Assembly (NCBI GenBank): GCA_963978905.1
Contig: OZ022259.1
Location: 4,712,001 to 4,776,000, forward strand
Source: Trichostrongylus colubriformis
Lineage: Eukaryota; Nematoda; Chromadorea; Rhabditida; Trichostrongylidae
DNA length: 64,000 nt
Reading direction: 5' to 3'
The stretch's first letter is position 1. Every line of letters starts with the position of its first letter. The position numbers and the translations under genes are program-made. This document shows positions 1 to 10,741 of the stretch, piece by piece. The notes beneath the pieces were generated by a model. That model saw only the letters and a list, made by a program, of their open reading frames with translations. It did not search any database and had not been told where the DNA came from.

Positions 1-260
1 GCGCATTTCAATCGGTGATGCTCCACGCTGTTTAAGCCACGCCCCGTCAGGAATGTGGGCGGTAGCGGACCGTACCAGATAACCCCGCCCATGTGCTGTG
101 CGTTCGGCTCCTCTTAATTTCAACAGCCATTTCTATACTGCATTTTAGTGGTCACAAGACATAGTTGCAGGTGGTACGTTACCTGATATGCAGAGGCAGA
201 TCTGTGATATTTTTCAAGAAAAACTATAAAATTCAAATGTTTTCAAATACTAATAAAAGA

Positions 261-1979
261 TTATGGAAATCTCATGCTAGCCTCTAGATTCATAGTGCCC
301 AGATCCATCGTCCGTTCAGGTTCTTCGCCCGAATAGATGTAGTTGCTGGGAATCCTGATGATCCATTCACGTTGACATGGCTGAAAGTGGTAATTCATTT
401 CTCGAATTCGAGGGCGATAACTTCTAACAGAGAGGCTTGTGCTGGATTGGCCCGATGCGAGTGGCCGACCTTAAAAACATGCAAAATTGCGGGACACCGG
501 ATTAAAGGATACAATTTTTGGTCTAATTATCCGGAATTGGGATTTTGGTGCGGTTGAAGGTGTGATTTCCGGGGAACATTCCGAATAGGCCGGAAGTTTC
601 ACATGACGCGAGTTTGACCCGTAGAATGCCTAGAGTACGGCACTTGTTTGGCTCGACCTACCCTCATGGAAAGGTTTTGAATTTATTTGGTCGCTCTTCC
701 AATTTCGGCATTAGGTCTGTGGCAATATCATATTCGTTTCTCACGAGTCCAAGTACCCACGAGTACAGGTTTCCAGTTAAATCGGTGAATTCTCGTTAAT
801 GCTCTCTGGGAAACATCTTTTTGACCATCAAAATACAAGTTGGTAGGGCTCTCGTGGGTATATAGTAGTGTCCAATTCTGCAACTTAGAACGCTCTTATG
901 GTATATAACCCATAACCCAGAAAAAGAAATGCAACGTATACCATATATCGGTGTAATGAAAATCAATAGCTAATTTCTTCTGAAGGGAATTGTCGATGGA
1001 AAACCTTGATTAAAATTCTTTCCGAAATTATTCCAATTGGTACAGTACACAAACAGAAACACAAAAAGAATCGGAAATCTCGTATGTTCCATGACATAAA
1101 TAGAAAAGCTGGAAGAAGAGCAATTTTTTCGAAATCTCGCCGAGCAACCTCTGAACAGCTGTTGGCGGCAGAGCGCAGTTCAAATTTTCGCGCCCAATGT
1201 TGATTTGCTTCTCACTCTGTGTCCCTTACCAGGTGACCTTGAACCATCATGGCCGTCCGCTCTCGGCCACCTGTCTCCGTCGGACGTTTTTTTGAGGACA
1301 ATTTATGGGAAAAAAATAACTGTATTTCTAGTGGCTTTGAGGGATGAGTGTACACGCCATGCCTTGCGTTATTTTGAGGAGTTCTATCTCAGATGGTTTC
1401 TTTTTTTTTGAGAAAGAGAAACTTTGCATGCGGTCCCAGTAAGCAAATAAAATATAAATTTATGGGAAAAAAAATAACTGTATTTCTAGTGGCTTTGAGG
1501 GATGAGTGTACACGCCATGCCTTGCGTCCCTTTTCACTGATATCTTGGAACCTTTCAATGCTCACACCTCGAATACCTACCTTTCCATGATCATTACAGT
1601 CATGATAGATTCGTAGTTCCGGGTCAATCGGTGTCAGTTCGGACGCTGACCCGCTCACGCGGAAGATACCGTCGGACGATGTATACATTTGGTCTAACAC
1701 GTCGTCTGGGTCACCTAGAATACTCCTTATCATTCTTTTTTTCAATAATTTTCTGACATACTTCTACTTTTCTGGGTTTATCTACTCTTAACGCGTCAGG
1801 TTTCAGAATAGAAGGGCCGAAAGCTCACCGTGATCTTCATCAAGCAGCTTGACACGTACATTGCTCGCCGGTTGATCGCCGCACATGAGTCGTCCCTTCA
1901 CCGCCACACTCTGTGTCCGGAATGCCTCACATGCTATCACTACGGTTGACAGCACTGCTAGTACGCTTGTGAGTTTCAT
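261..1979 (-). CDS. Transthyretin-like (TTR) family secreted protein, 3 exons
   Basis: Nematode transthyretin-like proteins are small secreted beta-sandwich proteins; one C. elegans member bridges apoptotic cells and phagocytes, but most have no known function. Exons on the minus strand: 1979-1829, 1714-1581, 380-261 (151+134+120 bp = 134 aa plus stop). Exon 1 encodes a signal peptide (MKLTSVLAVLSTVVIACEA) followed by the family opening (VKGRLMCGDQPASNVRVKLLDED). Exon 2 carries DPDDVLDQMYTSSDGIFRVSG and a DPELRIYHDCND core; exon 3 carries PCQREWIIRIPSNYIYSG and a DLGTMNLE ending. These are hallmark blocks of the family. Splice sites are G|GTGAGC, CTAG|G, AAG|GTAGGT and TTTCAG|CCA, with consistent phases. 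An acceptor-like TTTTAG lies 2 bp before the ATG triplet's flanking A, fitting trans-splicing. Intron 2 is about 1.2 kb and holds a 69-bp duplication. The family call is firm; the orthologue is not resolved. Confidence 0.9.
1301..1527 (+). repeat. Direct duplication of ~69 bp in TTR intron 2
   Basis: 1301-1369 and 1458-1527 are nearly identical: a run of A after ATTTATGGG, then TGTATTTCTAGTGGC and a GAGTGTACACGCC stretch, ending CCTTGCGT. The spacer is 88 bp. The copies differ mainly by one A in the A-run. Both lie inside intron 2 of the TTR gene. It looks like a recent segmental duplication. Confidence 0.85.
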
Positions 1980-2494
1980 TTCTAAAATTTTCTCTCGTAT
2001 TTATATGTGATATGAAGCAAATCAACGTTGATCGGGAACGGTGAAAGAATTTGTGAACTGCTGTCCATCCTCTATAAGGTCGCAGTCATGCTTCCATGAG
2101 GAACTAATGGGAGATAATATCCAAAGGAATCGTTAACGGAAAAAATAATTTTATATGGGCCGCGGCCGCGTGCAAAGTTTCACGCGAAAAATCTTAATCC
2201 GGCTAAGATACAGCACCACCAATTCTCGGCCGGGTGGGCGGAGCGTCCGAGCAAGTGGAGCATTGTAACAACCTATTTGTGCAGAAGAGGCACTTCCAGC
2301 ACAATCGAACAAAGAACAAAAACTGAAAAAATGAATGGCATACCATCGATTCGCGCATTTGCTATTTTGGCATTTTAAGGCATAGCAATAGTAGTGTATT
2401 ATATCGTGTTATTATTCACTGGAATTTCGAATATTTTGAGTATATTTTGGTTAATCCAACTATTAGGCAAAATTATGCGTGTGTGTGCCTTTAG

Positions 2495-2580
2495 GACAGA
2501 AATCCACACCGCGGCGTGCGATGTGGAATGTGGTTCGTGCGAGCTGGGAGCGCCGTATGTAGTTGGGTTCTAACGTGATT
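2495..2580 (+). repeat. CG-rich dispersed repeat copy
   Basis: Contains GACAGAAATCCACACCGC followed by GTGCGAGCTGGGAGCGCC and a GGTTCTAACGTGATTTCC tail. Related copies lie near 12480-12540, 19610-19695, 36868-36950, 46558-46620, 51355-51440, 52520-52690 and 58585-58762, in both orientations and variably degraded. I do not recognise the family. Confidence 0.6.
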
Positions 2581-3572
2581 TCCTATTCGGTGAACATAGT
2601 GTTCGTTTCAGGACTCAACAACCTACGTGTCCTTACGACACGCATCCCACTTATGAGACTGCCCTCGTATTTGAACGCCAAGTACTAAGACGTTAAAAGC
2701 ACTACGGAGGAGAGTATGCGTGTAAGGGGGAGGGGGTTGTGGTCACTTTGAATGGCTTCCCAAGAAGACGGTATGTGGCACAATTTTTGGTGGGAAGCGC
2801 GCTCCAGCTTCTCAACAAAATTCAGTGCTAGCCTATAAACCCGATGCTCTAGCTTCTCTTACAGATAAGCGCGTCACATGCTTTGCATATTCCTCCCACG
2901 TAACAGATTCGCGTGACTTGAATCGATACGTCAGCCATATAGTGCGATCAAAACCATAGATGTCAAAGAGGATAAGGTTTTGTTCCTAAAGTGTCTGTTT
3001 TATCTTTTTCTTACTGTCGCGTTTTCTAACACTCCACTTTCATGTTCAATAAATTACCGGAAACTCATCCCTTATCTTGAGGGTAACTCAAATGCAGACA
3101 GCAACAACACAATACAATGGAATCAGGGATTATGTGTTACATGTCTCACATTGGGTCGCGTTCATACTCTACGGTGCCGGCAGTAGGGCGTGGCTGCGTG
3201 TCTCTGCTCTCCGCCTATGTCACCCTGCCTCATTGCTTGCATCGTTTCTGCTCCTCCCCCGTGCCATTCTGTCTCGCTACCTGTGAACGCATGACGCCCT
3301 ACCGGCGCTGAGTAAGACCGCAATCTTAGATTATCCCCGACATACCATAATTCTGATTTTTATCAGTATTTAACTCTACTATTTTTTGTGTACGATGCAG
3401 ATAGTTGAGGAAGAAGAAATTAATTTACATGGAGACAGTCTCCGTAACAAGCAACTATCCACTAATGTCTACAGTATCCAAAAATTGCTCGTATTCAAAA
3501 CTAAATAAAATCTTTTGACAGTACAGATTTATGCCGTACATTATAAACAAAAAATGGAAAACAAATAGTTTC

Positions 3573-4047
3573 AGGCACAAAACGCGATAATCAGATTACT
3601 GGCTCATTTTCTTGGAGCAAGAGGTTCTTGGATAGTTGCTCAGACTGCACCTTTGTTGCGGCTGCACGGTGTATCCTCACGGTGTCGTGCCTGCTTGACC
3701 ACAAACAAGCCACGCCCCCAGTCAAGTCACACCTACCCTTAGACGAACAAATTTCCAACGCGGCGCTTAAGTGGATAAGGTGATTTGTGATAAGAGAAGA
3801 TAATTAAATATAATTGAAGATATTTTAATGAAACCGATGATGAAGGCAGCTGTTACGTAGGAAATTAGTTCGTCTAAAGCCAGACGTGATTTGATTGGGT
3901 GGGCGTGGCTTGGTTGTGTTCAAGCAGGCACATCACCGTGAAGGTGCATCGTACAACCGCAACAAAGGTGCAGCCTCAGCAGTGATCCAAGGACTTACTC
4001 GCCCCAAGAGCGTATGCCACTGATCTGATTATCGCGTGGTGTGCCTT
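3573..4047. repeat. Foldback (long terminal inverted repeat) element
   Basis: The left arm 3573-3757 and right arm 3858-4047 are reverse complements with scattered mismatches. Outer ends: AACGCGATAATCAGAT against ATCTGATTATCGCGT. Inner ends: TTAGACGAACAAATTTCC against GGAAATTAGTTCGTCTAA. The arms include matching CAAGCCACGCCC / GGGCGTGGCTTG blocks. The AT-rich loop is about 100 bp. No transposase is encoded, so it would be non-autonomous. Confidence 0.85.
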
Positions 4048-4102
4048 TAACCAGACTGTTTCAGAGCAGCTGGTAGGTCGTGCCAAAATACACCCAAAGA
4101 AC

Positions 4103-4160
4103 GATCAAAAATAGAGTTGAAGATATAGTTTTCCTACAACTATCAACTCTATTTTTGATC
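4103..4160. repeat. Perfect 18-bp stem hairpin
   Basis: GATCAAAAATAGAGTTGA at 4103-4120 is followed 22 bp later by its exact reverse complement at 4143-4160. It sits 55 bp past the 3573-4047 foldback. Role unknown. Confidence 0.85.
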
Positions 4161-4890
4161 AAATAAGCCTACACAACTGATGTATGTATGTGGCCAAGAT
4201 CAGTGGTTGAAATTCCAGGTGACTATCAGAAAATCTTGTGGAGATTCCATCAGTAGTGAAAGCGGAAAAGTAAAAAGGAAAAGCATACGGGTAGGTTGTG
4301 ATCAGCTTTCTGCAGAGATTTCAAGAATAAATGGTCTCAAATTTTTGACAGATCTCCAATCAGCATTATTTTTTAGGCTCAATCTGAAGAAACTGAAACA
4401 CCAAGTTATCTCGTCATAACAGAGCTACAAGCACGTAAGGTGCTGATTATGGACTACATGGACGCAATGCATGAAGGTTAGTTTCTGTAGTTCTCAGGAA
4501 AGAAATAGACTCGGTAGGTGTGTGTTCTTCGTATCGTTTGATTGCCTTGTTTGGGCGGTGTAAGGAAAGAAGCAAAAACAAATGTAAACAATCTGTTTTC
4601 GTCATAGAGACACTATCAGTCTAATCAATGGGAGAAAAAAAATAAAAAAAAAGGAAGTGGGAGGACATATCACCCATTTCTGCGTTTTATTTATAACGTT
4701 GTCGAACTGTAATGTCCAGCAAATATTTAAATATCAAATTACGGTATATCAAACTATTACGGTCTTTGTGAAATCCCGCAAATCTCGCATCTCTGAAAAA
4801 GCGAGTGCGAGTGGAAGGAAGAGAAGAGACCTCGAAGAAAAGCGTAAAAAGAGCGTTTATCTGGTTTTCACGTAGCCCTAAGGCCGAGGT

Positions 4891-5129
4891 GGGGGTCGAT
4901 CGGTCGAATTTTCGCTTCGCGGCCCCGTCAGCACGACTTGCTACAGTCGGTTGGAATTCCGCTCAGTATGCAGTGGGCTGGTATCGTAAGGGACCCTGAA
5001 AGATTGCAGGTTGGAAGCTTCGGAAGTTCTTATATGTTGTGGTTAGTGCTGTTTCAACGATAAAACTACAAACAACCCGCGCCGCTTGCCGAAGGCCACC
5101 GCGCGAAAATTCGACCAGTCGACCCCAAC
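4891..5129. repeat. MITE-like element with ~23-bp terminal inverted repeats
   Basis: The left end GGGGGTCGATCGGTCGAATT mirrors the right end AATTCGACCAGTCGACCCC. The interior carries GGAATTCCGCTCA and a GTAAGGGACC block that also occur near 12600-12750, 40428-40515 and 44000-44190. It is a dispersed non-autonomous family. The flanking ORFs on both strands are shadows of it. Confidence 0.7.
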
Positions 5130-7285
5130 TCATAAAGCTGTGTTCATCCTTTGCACAGGAAGGACATGACTGCCAGGCAGCAAGGCAAAGTGGTACGGGG
5201 AAGGTGCAGAGGCGCAGACAACGAGAAACGATGGCACAGACGGAGACGCAGAGACCGCAGCCACGTCTTGCCGTCGGCACCGCAAAGTATGGGTGACAGT
5301 GCCGTGTAGCACATTTTCCTTAGCTATTTGTTTGCGAATTATGAGCTTTTTTGCACATTGTGCTCATACCACTATACAGTGGCTGCTCTTAGTGCTGATA
5401 TGCAGTGTTGCTGTACGATGAGAGTAGAGCAATGAGAGATTGTGCAGTTTTCTGGGTGGATGTATGAAAACCTCCAAAAAGAGGGTAGAGTAGGTGGCTC
5501 ACTCTATAACCATACGATGTAACCCATAACTCGCTGAAGGACTGCAGTGACATTGCTACATTAAACGCTGTTTCTTGGTAGTTAGATTTTGCTCAGGCAT
5601 ACATATGGTCATGACCGGATCGCAGACATCATATTGAATGTAAGGTGTACTATTCTGATTCTGTAAAGATCGGTATTTCATCTTTTGAGACTTCCCTTCA
5701 GTTTGATCAAGATATAGGATTCATCCTTCGCAGTACGTCCAAAAACAGCATAAGGGGTAATGTGGTTATTGAGAAACGTTCAAAAGAAGTCACTCGCATT
5801 GAAGCCAGGGGCCTAAGAAGCTTATTTATGGCGAAATCCCCGTCGGAAAGAGCGCCTCCAATTCGTAGAGATCTTAGCGGTTAACAGCTGACACCTTCGA
5901 ATGACAGACCCCGCCTCCAGACGACGGATTCCCGGTTGGCTACGATGAGAGCTACGAAAGATATGCGACAGGATCGAGGGTATTGCGGCTCGCTTTCGCA
6001 GCTTCAGCTTGAAGCTCACTCCAGTGCTGCCGTATTTCCGACCAGCCTTTCTTGTTAACGGTTTGACAACATGCCAATGAAAAACTTGTTAGAACGTCCC
6101 GCCTTTTGGGGGAAGGTCGTCCGCGTCGAGGATCAACGGTGGGGAGGATATTCTGTTTCTTGGGTCTTTAGTCATTTCCTTTTGTTTCTTCTTCACCGTC
6201 GTATCACTAAACACCTTCACTTTCATGTTCACTACATTTTTCACTATTCGTCCGAATTTTTCCTATCACTGCCTTTAAATTTTTTGAAATAACACAGAGA
6301 AAAGTTCAAAACTTTCATCTCGAAGGGTTGCCTTGGGCTATGTGTTTCCCAAAGCATTACTCTCCAGAATGGAATCAGGGCGTCAGGCACAAGTGGTGCG
6401 ATGTTGTACTATCTCAGCACCTCTCCGGTTTTTTTTTCGGTTATCTCTGATTGATGCGTGTTATTCTTGGAGCTGCCATGACCGTTAAAAATAGCTCAGC
6501 TGCAAATGCCTGCAAAGACGACGCTTTCGATTAGCTCTCTCCTCAAATTTTTTAAAGTGCGCCACGCATTTGTCGACCGCGGGGTATCGTTCCCACAGTT
6601 TTCTTGGATACCAGGCCTGATCCTGATCATAGCTGTGTCTGCAGCACCACCAAAAACGATTTAGTTGATGAAAAATTGACGTACATTTCAATATTGGAAT
6701 TGCTAGATTGTTTAAAAATCGTTGTGAGCTTTTGTTGTTTTTTTTCTGTGAGCTTTCAAAAACTTCTGTAAATATTTAGTATTCTGCATGGAGCTCCCAC
6801 CAGAAAATCAACAGTTCAATTGCATTGTTGCCACAGTGAACACCGCCTGGTTCCAACGCGAACGATGGGAAGAGCATTCAACACAAAGCCTATTCCAAAA
6901 TCAAATTTTATTTTCCATGTGCGGTCGGGTTCAAAAACATAACGGAGACGACTTCGAGATCAGAGTTGAGGTGTTGGCGCGAGAATCTCAGCTGTTCGCG
7001 CGGAAATCCCTCGAGGCATTCTGAATTCAGTTCATTCATCCAAAAATGAACCAGAGAATGCCTTATGATAATACGAGAATTGATGCCCTATATAAGGATA
7101 GCCTTCCTACAGTAAAGTTGAGCAACAACCAGTCCTGTCGCTGCTGCGGTTGGTCTCCAGGATCCAGATCATTGCGGCGAGTTGCTCATCTTACGGTTAC
7201 TTGGTGGTCTGGGTGAGCTCGAATTGTAGTGGGTTGATGATGTGCTTGACCGGGTGAACATGGATTGCCTTGATCCCCCTTTAGC

Positions 7286-7314
7286 CTCTGAAGAAGGCGA
7301 TATCGCCAAAATGT
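7286..7314 (+). other. Conserved hairpin motif (hammerhead-core-like)
   Basis: CTGAAGAA is followed by the palindrome GGCGATATCGCC and then AAAATG. The same layout, with different stem bases, occurs in the foldbacks at 11231-11662 and 55081-55275. The order CTGANGA, short stem, GAAA resembles a hammerhead ribozyme core, as reported in some Penelope-like retroelements, but there is one extra A before the stem. A function is unproven. Confidence 0.4.
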
Positions 7315-7913
7315 TAGACCATAGCCAATAAAGGTGTGTTATCAACCTCGTGGGCAGTTAACTAGTCGAGAAGATATCAAATTTTATTATTTCTGCTTAT
7401 AGTTCATGCTTTATTTTAATTCTCTTTTGATTCAAAAACTTACTTTTTCTAATTTCCAAGTTTTGAATATCCCATCTACCTCATTACATGAATATAAGTA
7501 AATAATGTAGTTTTTGGAGATCCATTTTTTGTTTAAAAGATGGATGTGAAAAAGGGAAAAATTAAAAAATGTTGTAAAATTTTTCCACAACCTGATATAG
7601 GGGGCAGCGATATACGATAGACGAACAAGAAAAGCGATACATAAGCATAGTAACTGACGAAAATTCATTACACATAATTAATACGTTGACGACCGCGCGT
7701 TTTTTCGCCTGTCTGCCACGTAGGACATCGCGCGCTCGCCTATGTCGAGAATCGCGTCCCAGCATTGGGGTTTTTGATATCACCTTTACAAACCCGCTGA
7801 ATTTCGCGCGTATCTTGAGCGCTAATACAAAGAAGTGAGCGCTGCGAAATTTTAGATACCCCTTAAGGGCTCGAATAAGAGATTATTGCATGGTAGTGAT
7901 GGAAAGTGCTTAT

Positions 7914-8405
7914 AGGCACATTCCAGGATTATTGGGATATCACATCTCCTGCCGTGAATGGATAGTTCGACCCAAGCCACGTAGGCTGTATCTTTACCGA
8001 GGCGTAGATGTCAGTTCCTGGAGAGTGCAGAGCCAAAGAATCTAGCGCAACAGCTCGGCCCCGCCCACACCAGCCGGGGGTGTGTTGCAAGTGTTCCGGT
8101 GCTTAGTGTGGGGTCAGGTCACAGTAGTGGGTTTACTTTACGAGGCCATTGGTTTACTGCCAATTTCAAGATGTTGGCTAGTAGCTGGTCCACCTATGTC
8201 AAAGATAAGAGTCGAAGAGTAAAGGCAGACCCCCGGCTGGGGTGGGCGGGGCCGAGCTGTTGCGCTAGATTTTTTGGCTCTGCACGCTCCAGAAACTGAC
8301 ACCCACGCTTCGGTAGAGGTACAGCCTACGTGGCTTGGGTCGAACTATCCATTCACGGCAGAAGATGTGATATCCTGATAATCCTGGAATGTGCCTTTGA
8401 ATAAG
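7914..8405. repeat. Foldback element with ~178-bp arms
   Basis: Arm 7914-8091 reverse-complements arm 8228-8405. Examples: TCTAGCGCAACAGCTCGGCC against GGCCGAGCTGTTGCGCTAGA, and ATAGTTCGACCCAAGCCACG against CGTGGCTTGGGTCGAACTAT. The loop is about 136 bp. No coding capacity was seen. Confidence 0.85.
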
Positions 8406-10741
8406 TGATGGGCATGTGAGGAAAGTCGACGTCTCGCGAGTATGAATAGTCTTGACTAGGAATTGAATGGCCACAAATCCCCTAACTGACTATGGATACC
8501 TGCGACGAGTTGATCGACAGCGATGATAACGAACCCTTGCTGGATGACGATACAAAGCATGAAAAAAAGCTAATTGAAAAGATGTAAGCGGACCATATTC
8601 ACCCTAGATACCCTTGTGCATGTTGATCAAAATTAATTATTTGTGGATTTCAAACCAGGAAAAAAGGAATTTTCTGTGCTGCATCCCAGAATCGGGACGC
8701 ATCGTCCCACGCGGCAGGAAACGTGCGTCCCAGCATAGGGACGCAATGTCGCCAACGTGTTAAATAAATGGATGACTGCTTCAAAAGTTCGACTGTTGGC
8801 AAGTATTCCTCGCAGTAACTCAGGATGTCGTGACAAAAGTGAGCTGTCAACTTCTTGAATGAAGTTTACAAACTCGTATGGCAGAGTTGAATTCCAATAG
8901 AGGTAAATGTATAGCATCTTATAAGGCACGAATCAATAAATCGATCGGAATGCACTGTCGATTGGCATGAAATTGGATTGGAGAGCAGCATCAAAGCGAC
9001 GTTATTATTTGGCTGATCGAACTGATATACGGAGGAGGACAGGATCGATTCCTTCGTCTCGTGTCCAAGCATCTGTTATCTGTGTTGCCGGCCATCACAC
9101 AACTGCCGCTACTTGCTGATGTTAAAACAGCTGACACGTGATTTGTTCGAGTAACTGGACATTGTTTCGTTTTGTAATTAAGGAATACCATGGCTGCGGA
9201 ATGTAACCCATAACCCACGCAAAGATGGAGTACGCATCGGTATAAAAAATTGGAATTTCGAAGAGAAAAGCTGCTTTATCCAAACTGATATGAGCAACAG
9301 TGCCCTCTACCTGTTTACCTGGTCATACTGGATGGAAAAATGGAATTAGCGATTTCACTTGGTAGTCCCAGTGAGAATAGTCGTATGTGGCGCAGTTTGC
9401 TACGTAAAACACACTTTACTTCAGATTCCTTGAAAAGTTTCTGCCAGCAGACTCATCCGTGTAATGGCTCCCACGGGTCAGCGCGGCATGCGCTGCTTAT
9501 GACTGCCGTGCGTCGCAGATCCACGTGGCTTCGATCGATAATGTTGATGCAACACGCGCGAAAACACGTCCATTCCGAAGACCACAGATAAGAAGAAAGC
9601 TCTGGTTCCTCGAGTTAATGACCATTTCTGTAAATTTTTCTTTACTGCTGTTCTACTATGCTTGATCTTCGTGAGAATGATGAGGTTTTAATTTCGAAGA
9701 AATGAGCACGATAATTTAGGCCATAGTTGGCTGAGAAATAAGAGTTATTTCAGTGAATCCGAGAGAGAGGAAAATTCGAAAAAGCTGTCGAGAGCCCTCG
9801 AAAATGGCACCCCGTTTTGTTCGTATCGGGAGGTGTATCCATTCGGGAGCGGAAACCCCGTCCTGGCACACACTTCGGGTTTAATAATTGGGCTATTACG
9901 GCTTTTTTTGCCGCTATGGACACTTGAAGTTCGAAAATTAATTGTGTACAACAATGCCACTTGCGATATAGTTTAATAAATACTGTGGTAATAATAATTA
10001 TAATAATGAAAGTACTGAATATCACAATTATAATTGCACGTTCTCAACACCGAGTGTCATTTTGAAAGAATTGAATGGATTGCACGGAATTTTCTCCACA
10101 GGCGATACATGGAGCAATGGGCAATGGGCATAAGCGGCAAATAAGGCTGCATTTATACTCGGCGAACCTGCAGCAGCGAGTAGCTGGCTGGTTACATGCT
10201 CGTTTAGTATAAAAGTATGTTGTCGGAATGGGAGCGAGCGTCTGTTACTCGGAGACCATTAACAAAGTATTAATAATGAAACAACAGAATATTTGTAAGA
10301 ATTGCGGTTTGATTGCGGTATGAATAATTAGTGTTAGGCGACTCATTTAATTGACACTCTACCGGTTACTAAATTATGTACGTATTAGTTATATGAGTAA
10401 TTGATTAGGCATGAGTAAGGCATTCATCAGGTTGGGTCCATAGTAGGCGATGCAGTAATCGGCCGTCCACGTAAAATATATGTATTGATTGTACCCAAGC
10501 GTCTTTGAAATATTCGGCTACAATTTCGCCAAGTATAGACGCAACCCGAAGTGAGACGAGCATGAAAAAATGTTCTACAACGAACATTACACGATTGTAT
10601 ATCGATGGATATAGTGAAATACGGGCGTGTTTAATGAATGACGTCATCATTTGATGACATTATTTTCCCACGCTGACGGCGGCAAGAAAGGCGGTGGCAA
10701 GTTGTTTGGCAGGCTGTTGCCTTTCCCACTCAGCTTCATCA

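Larger units (their letters stand above)
1990..10741. other. Gene-free stretch between TTR and ETS genes
   Basis: No ORF here resembles a known protein or forms a splice-compatible chain. What can be seen is repeats, entered separately: foldbacks at 3573-4047, 4891-5129 and 7914-8405, a short perfect hairpin at 4103-4160, MITE-like pieces near 3165-3305 and 5155-5305, and a CG-rich repeat copy near 2495-2580. The divergent 2-kb flank upstream of the TTR gene presumably holds its promoter, but no element is distinct enough to call. I see nothing interpretable in 5310-7270 or 8620-10700. Confidence 0.55.
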
